From assembly GCA_910588595.1 (NCBI GenBank), contig CAJUQU010000017.1:1-28291 (forward strand): DNA of 28,291 nt. The letters are read 5' to 3'. Both the position numbers and the translations under genes were made by a program. The DNA comes from an uncultured Lachnospiraceae bacterium (GTDB taxonomy: Bacteria > Bacillota_A > Clostridia > Lachnospirales > Lachnospiraceae). Below the pieces are notes generated by a model that worked only from the letters and a program-made list of their open reading frames with translations, was not told the origin of the DNA and did not search any database. Positions 14,440 to 20,938 of this stretch are shown here, one piece after another; positions within the stretch are counted from its first letter, which is position 1, and each line of letters starts with the position of its first letter.

Positions 14440-16526
14440 TCCTCACCGGACTCCGCGACCTTGCTCGCCCTCGCTTTCACCTGCGCATCCTGGATGTCGC
14501 TCGGCGTCTGCTCATAGCGGGTGATCTCGTACTCGAAGCTGCCGCGTCCTCCTGTCATGGAGCGGAGCACTGTACAGTAACCTGTCAGCTCCATCATCGG
14601 AATGTCCGCCTCGATCACCTGCTTGCCGTTTCCGATCGGGTTCATGCCCAGCACCCTGCCGCGCCTCTTGTTCAGATCGCCCATGATATCACCGGTATAG
14701 CGCTCGGGCGCTGTCACCTTGAGCGACGCGATCGGCTCGAGCAGAACAGGTCCCGCCTCCATAAAGCCTTTCTTAAACGCCTGGATCGCCGCCGTCTTAA
14801 ACGCCATCTCCGAGGAGTCCACTGCATGGTACGAACCGTCATACAGGATTCCCTTCACACCCACGACCGGATATGCAGCCAGAGGTCCCTTGATCACGGA
14901 TTCCTGCATCCCCTTCTCCACAGCCGGGAAATAATTCTTCGGAACCGCACCGCCAACGACCACCTGCTCGAACACATACGGCTTCTCCAGATCGCCTGAC
15001 GGCTCGAAACGCATCTTGACATGACCGTACTGTCCATGTCCGCCGGACTGCTTTTTGTATTTGTACTCCACGTCGGATTTCTTCTTGATCGTCTCGCGGA
15101 ACGCGATCTTCGGATCGCCCAGCTCGATCTCACACTTGTACTCGTTTGCCAGACGGCTCTGGATGATCTCAAGCTGCTGGTCGCCGATGCCGTACAGCAG
15201 GGTCTGCCTGTTCTCCACATCGTTGACCACCTTCAAAGTCTGATCCTCGTGCGACATTTTCTGCAGTGCCTGCGACACCTTGTCGATATCGCCCTTGTTC
15301 GGCACTTTGTAGCGCTTTGCCGTGTACGGCTTGGAGATCTCAAACTTGCCGTACTCGATCACAGTTGCCTTGGTAGAGAGTGTATTTCCGGTCCTCGCCG
15401 CGGTGAGCTTTGCGATCGCCCCGATGTCGCCGGCGTGAAGCTCGCTGATCTCGATAGGCTTGCTGCCCTGCAGTATGTACAGTTTGTTAACCTTCTCCTC
15501 AATGTCCTTGTCTTTGTTGTATATCGTGTCATCCGACTTGAACACGCCGGAACACACCTTGATCAGAGAATACTTTCCGATAAACGGATCCACGATCGTC
15601 TTGAAGACATATGCGGACTTTGCCTTTGCAAAATCATAGTTTGCCTCAAACACCTCGTTTGTCTTCATGTTGAAGCCGGCGATCTGCTTATTCTCAGGGC
15701 TCGGCATGTATTTCACAATGTCGTCGAGCAGCGTGTATGTACCCTGGCACAGCAGGCTCGAACCCATGCTGATCGGAACGATGGCGCTGTCGATCACGTT
15801 TGTCCGCAGCGCTGCGCGGATCTCATTTTCCGTAAAGGTCTCCCCGCCGAAGTAGCGGTCCATAAACTCCTCGCTGGTCTCGGCTACCGCCTCCATCAGC
15901 GTGTCCCTGTACAGATTCAGATTGTCCATGCTGTAATCCGGGATCTCGCACGCCTCCACGTCCTTGCCCTTCCAGCGGTTTCCCGTCTCGCTCACGACAT
16001 TGACATAGCCCACAAACTTCTCATTCTCCCTGATCGGAAAATGGAAAGGTGCGATCTTCTTGCCGTACATCTCCGTGAGTTTCTCCACAACGTTCTTGAA
16101 CGACGCGTTGTCTGCATCCATACCTGTCACATATATCATCCTCGGCAGCTTGTGCTTCTCACACAGCTCCCACGCCTTCTCTGTCCCTGCCTCGACGCCG
16201 GACTTGCCCGACACCACGATGACCGCTGCATCTGCCGCACTGATAGCCTCCTCAACCTCACCTATGAAGTCAAAATACCCGGGGGTATCAAGGATGTTGA
16301 TCTTCACACCCTCCCACTCGATCGGCACGACGGATGTGCTTATGGAAATCCTTCTCTTCTGCTCTTCCTTGCCAAAATCGCTGACGGTATTGCCGTCCTC
16401 CACTTTTCCCATGCGTGAAGTGATACCTGACAGATACGCCATTGATTCCACGAGACTCGTCTTCCCTGCCCCACCATGACCTAACAGTACTACGTTTCGG
16501 ATCTTATCAGTTGTGTAAACATTCAT
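14436..16526 (-). CDS. Elongation factor G-like translational GTPase (EF-G2 type)
   Basis: A 696-residue protein with the five-domain EF-G layout. P-loop GHGGAGKT (residues 16-23), G3 DTPGYFDF (80-87), domain IV with KKSDVEYKYKKQSGGHGQYG, and domain V ending in the usual RG-rich and PSDIQ region. The G4 motif, NKxD in canonical EF-G, reads TGMD (134-137), which with the overall sequence points to the EF-G paralog (EF-G2/FusA2-like) found in many Clostridia rather than the housekeeping FusA; no rpsL/rpsG/tuf neighbours are present. Expected to act on the ribosome, but its precise role is not settled. ATG 16526 has GGAGG eight bases upstream. Convergent with the kinase gene; a leader of about 110 bases is likely if the promoter at 16645-16673 is used. 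Confidence 0.9.
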   Translation of the reverse strand: MNVYTTDKIRNVVLLGHGGAGKTSLVESMAYLSGITSRMGKVEDGNTVSDFGKEEQKRRISISTSVVPIEWEGVKINILDTPGYFDFIGEVEEAISAADAAVIVVSGKSGVEAGTEKAWELCEKHKLPRMIYVTGMDADNASFKNVVEKLTEMYGKKIAPFHFPIRENEKFVGYVNVVSETGNRWKGKDVEACEIPDYSMDNLNLYRDTLMEAVAETSEEFMDRYFGGETFTENEIRAALRTNVIDSAIVPISMGSSLLCQGTYTLLDDIVKYMPSPENKQIAGFNMKTNEVFEANYDFAKAKSAYVFKTIVDPFIGKYSLIKVCSGVFKSDDTIYNKDKDIEEKVNKLYILQGSKPIEISELHAGDIGAIAKLTAARTGNTLSTKATVIEYGKFEISKPYTAKRYKVPNKGDIDKVSQALQKMSHEDQTLKVVNDVENRQTLLYGIGDQQLEIIQSRLANEYKCEIELGDPKIAFRETIKKKSDVEYKYKKQSGGHGQYGHVKMRFEPSGDLEKPYVFEQVVVGGAVPKNYFPAVEKGMQESVIKGPLAAYPVVGVKGILYDGSYHAVDSSEMAFKTAAIQAFKKGFMEAGPVLLEPIASLKVTAPERYTGDIMGDLNKRRGRVLGMNPIGNGKQVIEADIPMMELTGYCTVLRSMTGGRGSFEYEITRYEQTPSDIQDAQVKARASKVAESGED

Positions 16527-16856
16527 TGCAGCTACCTCCTAAATTAATTGAGCACACTCACAAATCCCACAAAATCTTTCCGCAAGGGCACTCTTCGTTA
16601 TATGATAGTTCACCATGCTGTTCTCGCATGACCTAACTATTACAAGTTTACTATAATTTATCAGACAATTCAATCTTTTTTGTGCAATCTGCATATCATA
16701 TTTTGCATAAAATCCTTTCCGAAATTTCGTTACAATTGCTGAAACTTTATACTTGACATACCCCTTTTTCAGCAGAGGACTCACGGTCAGTCCCTTCTGC
16801 CCGCGGCATTGCAGACGCGGTTTACAATGGAATGTGAATGGAATGCCATAAACCTG
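16527..16856. other. Divergent intergenic region between the EF-G-like gene and tyrA
   Basis: No convincing gene. The open frame on the minus strand (16539-16871) has no ribosome site or recognisable sequence. The region holds the leader and candidate promoter of the EF-G-like gene and a hairpin GCAGAGGACT...AGTCC-CT-TCTGC (16772-16800; 10 paired bases, 2-base bulge, 7-base loop) without a T-run on either side. Confidence 0.5.
16645..16673 (-). promoter_or_regulatory. Candidate promoter for the EF-G-like gene
   Basis: On the minus strand TTGAAT (16668-16673) is followed after 17 bases by TAAACT (16645-16650). Each box matches four of six consensus bases; several other AT-rich choices exist nearby. 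Confidence 0.35.
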
Positions 16857-16885
16857 TTGACGCCAACACATGAAAGTGCAATAAT
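16857..16885 (+). promoter_or_regulatory. Promoter of tyrA
   Basis: TTGACG (16857-16862), 17 bases, AATAAT (16880-16885); both boxes match five of six consensus positions. Transcription would begin near 16892, just before the hairpin region, giving a leader of roughly 118 bases. Confidence 0.6.
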
Positions 16886-16898
16886 TATCAGTGACACT

Positions 16899-16930
16899 GC
16901 GCGGTTCATATACAATACCGCGCTATTGTA
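16899..16930 (+). other. Two overlapping, mutually exclusive hairpins in the tyrA leader
   Basis: GCGCGGT (16899-16905) can pair with ACCGCGC (16917-16923), or TACAATA (16911-16917) with TATTGTA (16924-16930). Both stems are perfect 7-mers and the loop of each contains an arm of the other, so only one can form. This is how switching leaders look, but no T-run follows and no riboswitch or full T-box sequence is recognisable. Confidence 0.45.
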
Positions 16931-17010
16931 CCATTATAGTTCATTATATTATGACAGCTCTGCCGTATTACAAAAACATCACTACATTTTCGGAAAGGAC
17001 ACAAAGCTCT

Positions 17011-18111
17011 ATGAACATGAACAAATTCGGTTTTATCAGTCTCGGATTGATCGGCGGATCGATCGCGCTCGCGATCAGACAGATCTGTCCCGACGCACGG
17101 ATCGTCGCCTGCGCGCGCAGACAGTCCACACTCGACGAAGCGCTCGCCGCCGGTGCGATCGATGAAGGCACCACGGAAATAAACGGACTCTTTTCCGACT
17201 GTGATATGATATTTCTATGCGCCCCTGTCGCCGTCAACAACAAATTTTTAGAGCAGCTTCGCCCCATCCTCTCCGAAAAGACGATCATCACGGATGTCGG
17301 CAGCGTCAAGGGCTCGATCCACGAGGCGGTCTCTCGGCTTGGGCTGGACAGTCACTTTATCGGCGGACATCCCATGGCAGGCAGCGAGAAAACAGGGTTT
17401 TCCAACGCCAGTCCGATCCTGCTCGAGAACGCGTACTACATCCTCACGCCCACGGAAACCGTTGCCAGGGAAGCCGTCGCAGAATACTATTCGCTGGTCA
17501 AAAAAATGGGGGCGATCCCCCTGATCCTGAACAGCCAGGAGCACGACTATGTGACCGCGGCGATCAGCCACGTGCCGCATCTTGTCGCCGCCGCGCTCGC
17601 CAACCTGGTACACGACCACGACTCCGCAAACGAGACGATGAAGATGATCGCCGCCGGCGGCTTCAAGGACATCACGCGCATCGCCTCCTCCTCCCCCGAG
17701 ATGTGGGAGTCGATCTGCATGTCCAACACGGAAAACATCGCCGATCTGTTAGACGATTACATCAGCTCGCTGCAGACGATCAGCAGGGCTGTGCGAACCC
17801 GGCAGACAGGATTTACGCATGACCTGTTTACCGCCTCCAGGGAATACCGGGACTCCTTCGCCGATCTGCCAAAGGGACCGATCAAGAAGATCTTTGCGTG
17901 CTATGTGGACATTCCCGACGAGGCAGGCGCCATCGCCTCGCTCGCCACACTGCTCGCCAAGGCGGATATTTCCATCAAAAATATCGGCATCATACACAAC
18001 CGCGAGTTCGAGGAGGGGGTGCTCCGGGTTGAATTCTATGACCAGACTGCATCGGATGAAGCAGTTGCCTTGCTGCAGAGTCTGCACTACTTGGTCTATG
18101 AAAGGAAATGA
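17011..18111 (+). CDS. tyrA: Prephenate dehydrogenase with C-terminal ACT domain
   Basis: A 366-residue protein from ATG 17011, preceded by GAAAGGA (16993-16999). It oxidises and decarboxylates prephenate to 4-hydroxyphenylpyruvate with NAD(P), a step of tyrosine synthesis. The N-terminal Rossmann region has ISLGLIGGSIALAI (residues 9-22); conserved GGHPMAGSEKTGF (118-130) and HVPHLVAA (187-194, catalytic His region) follow; an ACT domain (about 294-366, FACYVDIPDEAGAIASL) suggests feedback control by tyrosine. The frame is open to 16891, but that stretch covers the promoter and leader, so it is rejected. In relatives aroA often follows; here a TspO gene does, and a good ribosome site at the 3' end (GAGGC before ATG 18115) leads to only two codons and a stop. 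Confidence 0.95.
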   Translation: MNMNKFGFISLGLIGGSIALAIRQICPDARIVACARRQSTLDEALAAGAIDEGTTEINGLFSDCDMIFLCAPVAVNNKFLEQLRPILSEKTIITDVGSVKGSIHEAVSRLGLDSHFIGGHPMAGSEKTGFSNASPILLENAYYILTPTETVAREAVAEYYSLVKKMGAIPLILNSQEHDYVTAAISHVPHLVAAALANLVHDHDSANETMKMIAAGGFKDITRIASSSPEMWESICMSNTENIADLLDDYISSLQTISRAVRTRQTGFTHDLFTASREYRDSFADLPKGPIKKIFACYVDIPDEAGAIASLATLLAKADISIKNIGIIHNREFEEGVLRVEFYDQTASDEAVALLQSLHYLVYERK

Positions 18112-18208
18112 GGCATGGGATAGGACGTAGCTTAAGCGTTTCTCATAAAAGACACGGCGCCTGCATAATATACTATAAAATCTGTAACTATAAGAGGTTT
18201 CATATTTT

Positions 18209-18682
18209 ATGTGGGCAAAATCAAAGCCATATCTTATCTCTATCCTGATCGCCCTTGGTGTCGGCGGTCTCTCGGCGTTTCTTATCCGCGAAAATGTATA
18301 TATCTATGCTTTCCTGCGCAAACCGCCTCTGGCACCGCCTGCCATATTATTTCCAATCATATGGACACCGCTCTACATACTGATGGGTGTCAGCAGCGCC
18401 CACATCTTTTTGCAAAGGGCGGCGTATCCCGATAACGTTTTTGACGCACTGCTAAACTATACGCTCCAGTTGATTCTCAACTTTTTGTGGCCTGTCATCT
18501 TCTTTAATATGCACACATATTTATTTGCATTTATATGGCTTGTGGTTCTGTGGACCAGCATCCTGAAAATGATATTCAAATTCAGCAGACTCGATACCGC
18601 CGCTGCCTACCTGCAGATCCCATACCTTCTGTGGGTAACTTACGCCGGATATCTGAATTTTATGATTTACCTGTTGAACTGA
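18209..18682 (+). CDS. TspO/MBR family membrane protein
   Basis: A 157-residue protein with five hydrophobic helices, the size and layout of bacterial TspO (tryptophan-rich sensory protein). The diagnostic loop-helix KPPLAPPAILFPIIWTPLYI (about residues 38-57) followed by LMG is present, as are WP in helix 3 and the PYLLWVTYAGYLN ending. TspO proteins bind porphyrins and related ligands in the membrane; the physiological role in Firmicutes is unclear. AGAGG lies 12 bases before ATG 18209. It is 97 bases after tyrA and may have its own promoter, though I could not place one firmly. Confidence 0.9.
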   Translation: MWAKSKPYLISILIALGVGGLSAFLIRENVYIYAFLRKPPLAPPAILFPIIWTPLYILMGVSSAHIFLQRAAYPDNVFDALLNYTLQLILNFLWPVIFFNMHTYLFAFIWLVVLWTSILKMIFKFSRLDTAAAYLQIPYLLWVTYAGYLNFMIYLLN

Positions 18683-18857
18683 TATGTGTTTTGTACGAGG
18701 TAAAGAACTCTTATAAGCAATCTCAATATAGCTACCCTTGCCATGTCATGCTAAAATCGTGTTGTGATGTGAGGAATCGTCTACCAGAACCATGGAAGTT
18801 TCCTGCATCAGATCTGCGCAGACACCATTTAACAATCATTGTCGCATGGAGGTTCAG

Positions 18858-19601
18858 ATGAAATACAAGAATGCCAAAGACATTTTCCCCGAAAATCTGC
18901 TGAAACAGATACAGCGCTATGTCTCCGGAGAAGTGATCTATATCCCTGCCGGAAAAGAACGCAGATCATGGGGAGAGACATCCGGATATCACCAGTATCT
19001 GTCAGAACGCAACAGGGCTATCAAAAATGAGTACAAAAACGGCGCCGATATAGAAAGCCTTATGACAAAGTATCATCTTTCCTTCGAGTCGATCAGAAAA
19101 ATCCTATACCAGAAGGAGGATATCATTTTGGATTACAAGACATCACTTACATCCGCTTACGACTATGCATCCTGCGGAAAAATCGACGAGTGGATCCACA
19201 CATACCTGAAATCAGACGGTCACAATGAGGCATTTTCAGACGGCTTAAAACTGTTTGACCGCTATTACATCGGGCCGATGACAATGCCCACCAATCTGTT
19301 CCACCGCTGCTGCGGACCGGAAGCGAACATGACTTACCATGTCGACGCGGAGTGGTTTTACATCCACGTGGCTGACCTGAAAAAGGTTCTCGAGACAAAC
19401 CAGGATATGCCGCCCCTGATCGCCCATTACGTCGAGCATGATTTTGAATTGAACGACGGCAATCACAGGTTGGAGGCTTACAATCAACTCCAGTGCCAGG
19501 AGATCCCGGTCATCATTTGGATCACGGAAGAAGATGAATATCAGGAATTTCTTGAAAAATATGGCTCCTATATGCAAAACGCAAGTGTTATCCGCAGATG
19601 A
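18858..19601 (+). CDS. CD3324-like DNA-binding domain fused to a ParB/Srx-like domain
   Basis: A 247-residue protein from ATG 18858, which has GGAGG (18848-18852) five bases upstream. Residues 1-88 (KYKNAKDIFPENLLKQIQRY, then EVIYIPA, RRSWGETSG and a final helix ending SIRKILYQKE) match the small CD3324 / Mor-like helix-turn-helix family, which normally ends about there. Residues 92-247 form a second unit with NDGNHRLEAY (199-208), the G-x-H/N-R-x-x-A motif of ParB/Srx-fold domains that bind nucleotides. An internal GGAGG and TTG at codon 91 could produce the second unit alone. Function is not known; a transcription regulator joined to a CTPase- or kinase-like ParB module is one reading. A strong terminator follows. 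The 175 bases between the TspO gene and this gene show no other gene. Confidence 0.75.
   Translation: MKYKNAKDIFPENLLKQIQRYVSGEVIYIPAGKERRSWGETSGYHQYLSERNRAIKNEYKNGADIESLMTKYHLSFESIRKILYQKEDIILDYKTSLTSAYDYASCGKIDEWIHTYLKSDGHNEAFSDGLKLFDRYYIGPMTMPTNLFHRCCGPEANMTYHVDAEWFYIHVADLKKVLETNQDMPPLIAHYVEHDFELNDGNHRLEAYNQLQCQEIPVIIWITEEDEYQEFLEKYGSYMQNASVIRR
19115..19130 (+). promoter_or_regulatory. Internal ribosome site and TTG start in the fusion gene
   Basis: GGAGG (19115-19119), eight bases, TTG (19128-19130), in frame with the long gene and exactly at the border between its two domains. Translation here would give a 157-residue ParB-like protein starting DYKTSLTSAYDYA after the initiator. Confidence 0.55.
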
Positions 19602-19625
19602 TTTTCTTGCTGCCTATATATTCCA

Positions 19626-19660
19626 AAAGGATGGCTGGCATAACACGCCAGCCATCCTTT
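19626..19660. terminator. Bidirectional terminator between the fusion gene and dut
   Basis: AAAGGATGGCTGGC (19626-19639), loop ATAACAC, GCCAGCCATCCTTT (19647-19660): a perfect 14-bp stem between two convergent genes. The outer A-T pairs provide short T-runs in both directions. Confidence 0.85.
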
Positions 19661-19679
19661 AAAATTTCCTTGTTATCGC

Positions 19680-20132
19680 CTAATTTTTCCCAGTCGATCC
19701 AAAACCTCCGCGGTTTGCTCCTGTGAGTTCGGAAACCTCCTCAAACTCAAGCTCCGGCTGCTGTTCCATGATCCTGAACTGGCAGATGCGGTCATTCAGA
19801 TGGATCACCGTGTCGCGCATCGCATACATCGGGACAAACCACTGATCGTCATTTCCGCAGTAGCCGCCCTCCCCGGTCTCACGGTCGGGACCGTCGATCA
19901 CGCCCTGATGGTTCACCTGTATCAACCCAAAATTTTTAAAAGTAGAGCTTCTTGGTACTACGTGAGCTTCGTACCCTCTTGGCAGCTCCACCGCTATCCC
20001 CAAAGGAATCAGCTTAAACTCCCCCTGCTTCATCTCGACCTCCTCCGAAGCCCTGAGATCAATCCAGTTTCCCTTTGAAATCTTTTCCAGTTTCTGTACT
20101 TTATCCGTAAAATATTTAATCTTAATCGTCAT
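19680..20132 (-). CDS. dut: dUTP diphosphatase (trimeric dUTPase)
   Basis: A 150-residue protein that hydrolyses dUTP to dUMP and pyrophosphate, keeping uracil out of DNA and feeding dTMP synthesis. The five family motifs are visible: DLRAS (25-29), PRSST (60-64), GVID (77-80), RICQFRI (115-121) and the P-loop-like RGGFGSTG (141-148). Between motif 3 and motif 4 is a slightly longer loop (GPDRETGEGGYCGNDDQW) than in classic enzymes, as in other Clostridial forms. ATG 20132 has GGGG six bases upstream. It lies 67 bases behind nrdG with no strong terminator between, so nrdD-nrdG-dut is likely one deoxynucleotide operon. Confidence 0.95.
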   Translation of the reverse strand: MTIKIKYFTDKVQKLEKISKGNWIDLRASEEVEMKQGEFKLIPLGIAVELPRGYEAHVVPRSSTFKNFGLIQVNHQGVIDGPDRETGEGGYCGNDDQWFVPMYAMRDTVIHLNDRICQFRIMEQQPELEFEEVSELTGANRGGFGSTGKN

Positions 20133-20199
20133 CGTTGTCCCCCTGTGGCTGGCACTCGAACCAAAATCATAAAATCTCTGATTTCACACAAACAATTGA

Positions 20200-20811
20200 T
20201 TACGCCTCACACGCATTTTTCTTGATCGCGCAGCTGCCATTCGCACTGAACGGCACAATATTCCGGTCCGGAATCCCCGCCGCCTCACGCCCCATGGGAA
20301 TGTCATCATAATCCCCGCAGTGGAGCACAGGGATCCGAGGATCCTCCTGTGCCAGCGAAGCCTGTACATCGATCACTCGCTGGTTGCTGCTGCCCTTCCA
20401 CAAAAGTGCCGTATCTCTTTTGTCCTGCACAAATTCGCCGTCGACAAGCACATCAATATATCTGATCACAGGATATTTCATGACCTCCTCCCACACATCG
20501 CCTGTGTAGAGCCAGATATTCTTATCCGGGTATTTTGCCTTGATCTCCTTTGCGAGCTCCTTCACGCCCTCCCTGTTCGCGCAGTGGAGCGGATCCCCGC
20601 CGGAGAATGTGATCCCCTCGATATATGGTTTGTCAAGCTGCTCAAAGATTTCTGTCCTGGCGGCATCATCAAATGCCAGCCCGCCATCCGGATCCCAGGT
20701 CATAGGGTTCTGACACCCCCTGCAGCAGTGCTCACACCCCGCCACCCACAAAACAACACGGAGCCCGTCCCCGTTCAACATATCATCCTTTGTGATATTG
20801 TGATATCTCAT
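20200..20811 (-). CDS. nrdG: Anaerobic ribonucleoside-triphosphate reductase activating protein
   Basis: A radical-SAM activase that installs the glycyl radical on NrdD. The CxxxCxxC cluster site is C26, C30, C33 in CEHCCRGCQNP, followed by TFSGGDPLH (SAM-binding GGD) and WLYTGDVWEE. From ATG 20811 it is 203 residues; a TTG two codons upstream (20817) lies nearer to the GGAGG at 20824-20828 and is the alternative start. Typical NrdG is about 150-180 residues; here the end carries about 40 extra residues with two Cys (HCGDYDDIP... and SCAIKKNACEA). It follows nrdD after a 127-base gap containing two hairpins. Confidence 0.95.
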   Translation of the reverse strand: MRYHNITKDDMLNGDGLRVVLWVAGCEHCCRGCQNPMTWDPDGGLAFDDAARTEIFEQLDKPYIEGITFSGGDPLHCANREGVKELAKEIKAKYPDKNIWLYTGDVWEEVMKYPVIRYIDVLVDGEFVQDKRDTALLWKGSSNQRVIDVQASLAQEDPRIPVLHCGDYDDIPMGREAAGIPDRNIVPFSANGSCAIKKNACEA

Positions 20812-20853
20812 AATCAATCCAACCTCCAGAATCCCTGCATCTATCTATTCCAC

Positions 20854-20879
20854 GAAGAACGCCTCCTTTGGCGTTCTTC
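20854..20879 (-). other. Hairpin in the nrdD-nrdG spacer, nearer nrdG
   Basis: GAAGAACGCC (20854-20863), loop of six, GGCGTTCTTC (20870-20879): a perfect 10-bp stem without a T-run on the minus strand. It may protect the 5' end of a processed nrdG message. Confidence 0.55.
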
Positions 20880-20880
20880 C

Positions 20881-20931
20881 AAAAACGACTAGTGCTTCTT
20901 AGAGCGCGTCCTTTGCACCCTTAGAAGTACT
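20881..20931 (-). terminator. Imperfect terminator-like hairpin after nrdD
   Basis: On the minus strand AGTACTTCTAAG pairs with CTAAGAAGCACT (10 of 12 pairs) across an 18-base loop and is followed by five T (20881-20885), eight bases after the nrdD stop. It could partially terminate, lowering nrdG and dut relative to nrdD. Confidence 0.4.
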
Positions 20932-20938
20932 TCGTTTT

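Noticed and set aside
15021..16418. 465-codon open frame antisense to the EF-G-like gene
   Set aside because: Shadow of a clear EF-G coding frame; Leu/Arg/His-rich translation without domains.
16539..16871. Minus-strand open frame of 110 codons upstream of the EF-G-like gene
   Set aside because: No ribosome site, no recognisable sequence, unusual composition, and it overlaps promoters on both strands.
16899..16923. Possible T-box riboswitch for tyrA
   Set aside because: Only an ACCGCG core fits; the AGGGTGG half, a specifier stem and a terminator are missing and the leader from the likely start site is too short.
16891..17010. Extended N-terminus for TyrA
   Set aside because: This stretch holds the predicted transcript start and leader hairpins; the ATG at 17011 follows GAAAGGA and starts the Rossmann fold directly.
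18115..18123. Ribosome-site-like GAGGC with ATG after tyrA
   Set aside because: The frame stops after two codons; it may be a relic of a following gene but codes nothing.
20133..20199. GGTTCGAGTGCC on the minus strand, like a tRNA T-arm
   Set aside because: No acceptor stem, D-arm or anticodon arm can be folded around it, and dut starts immediately after.
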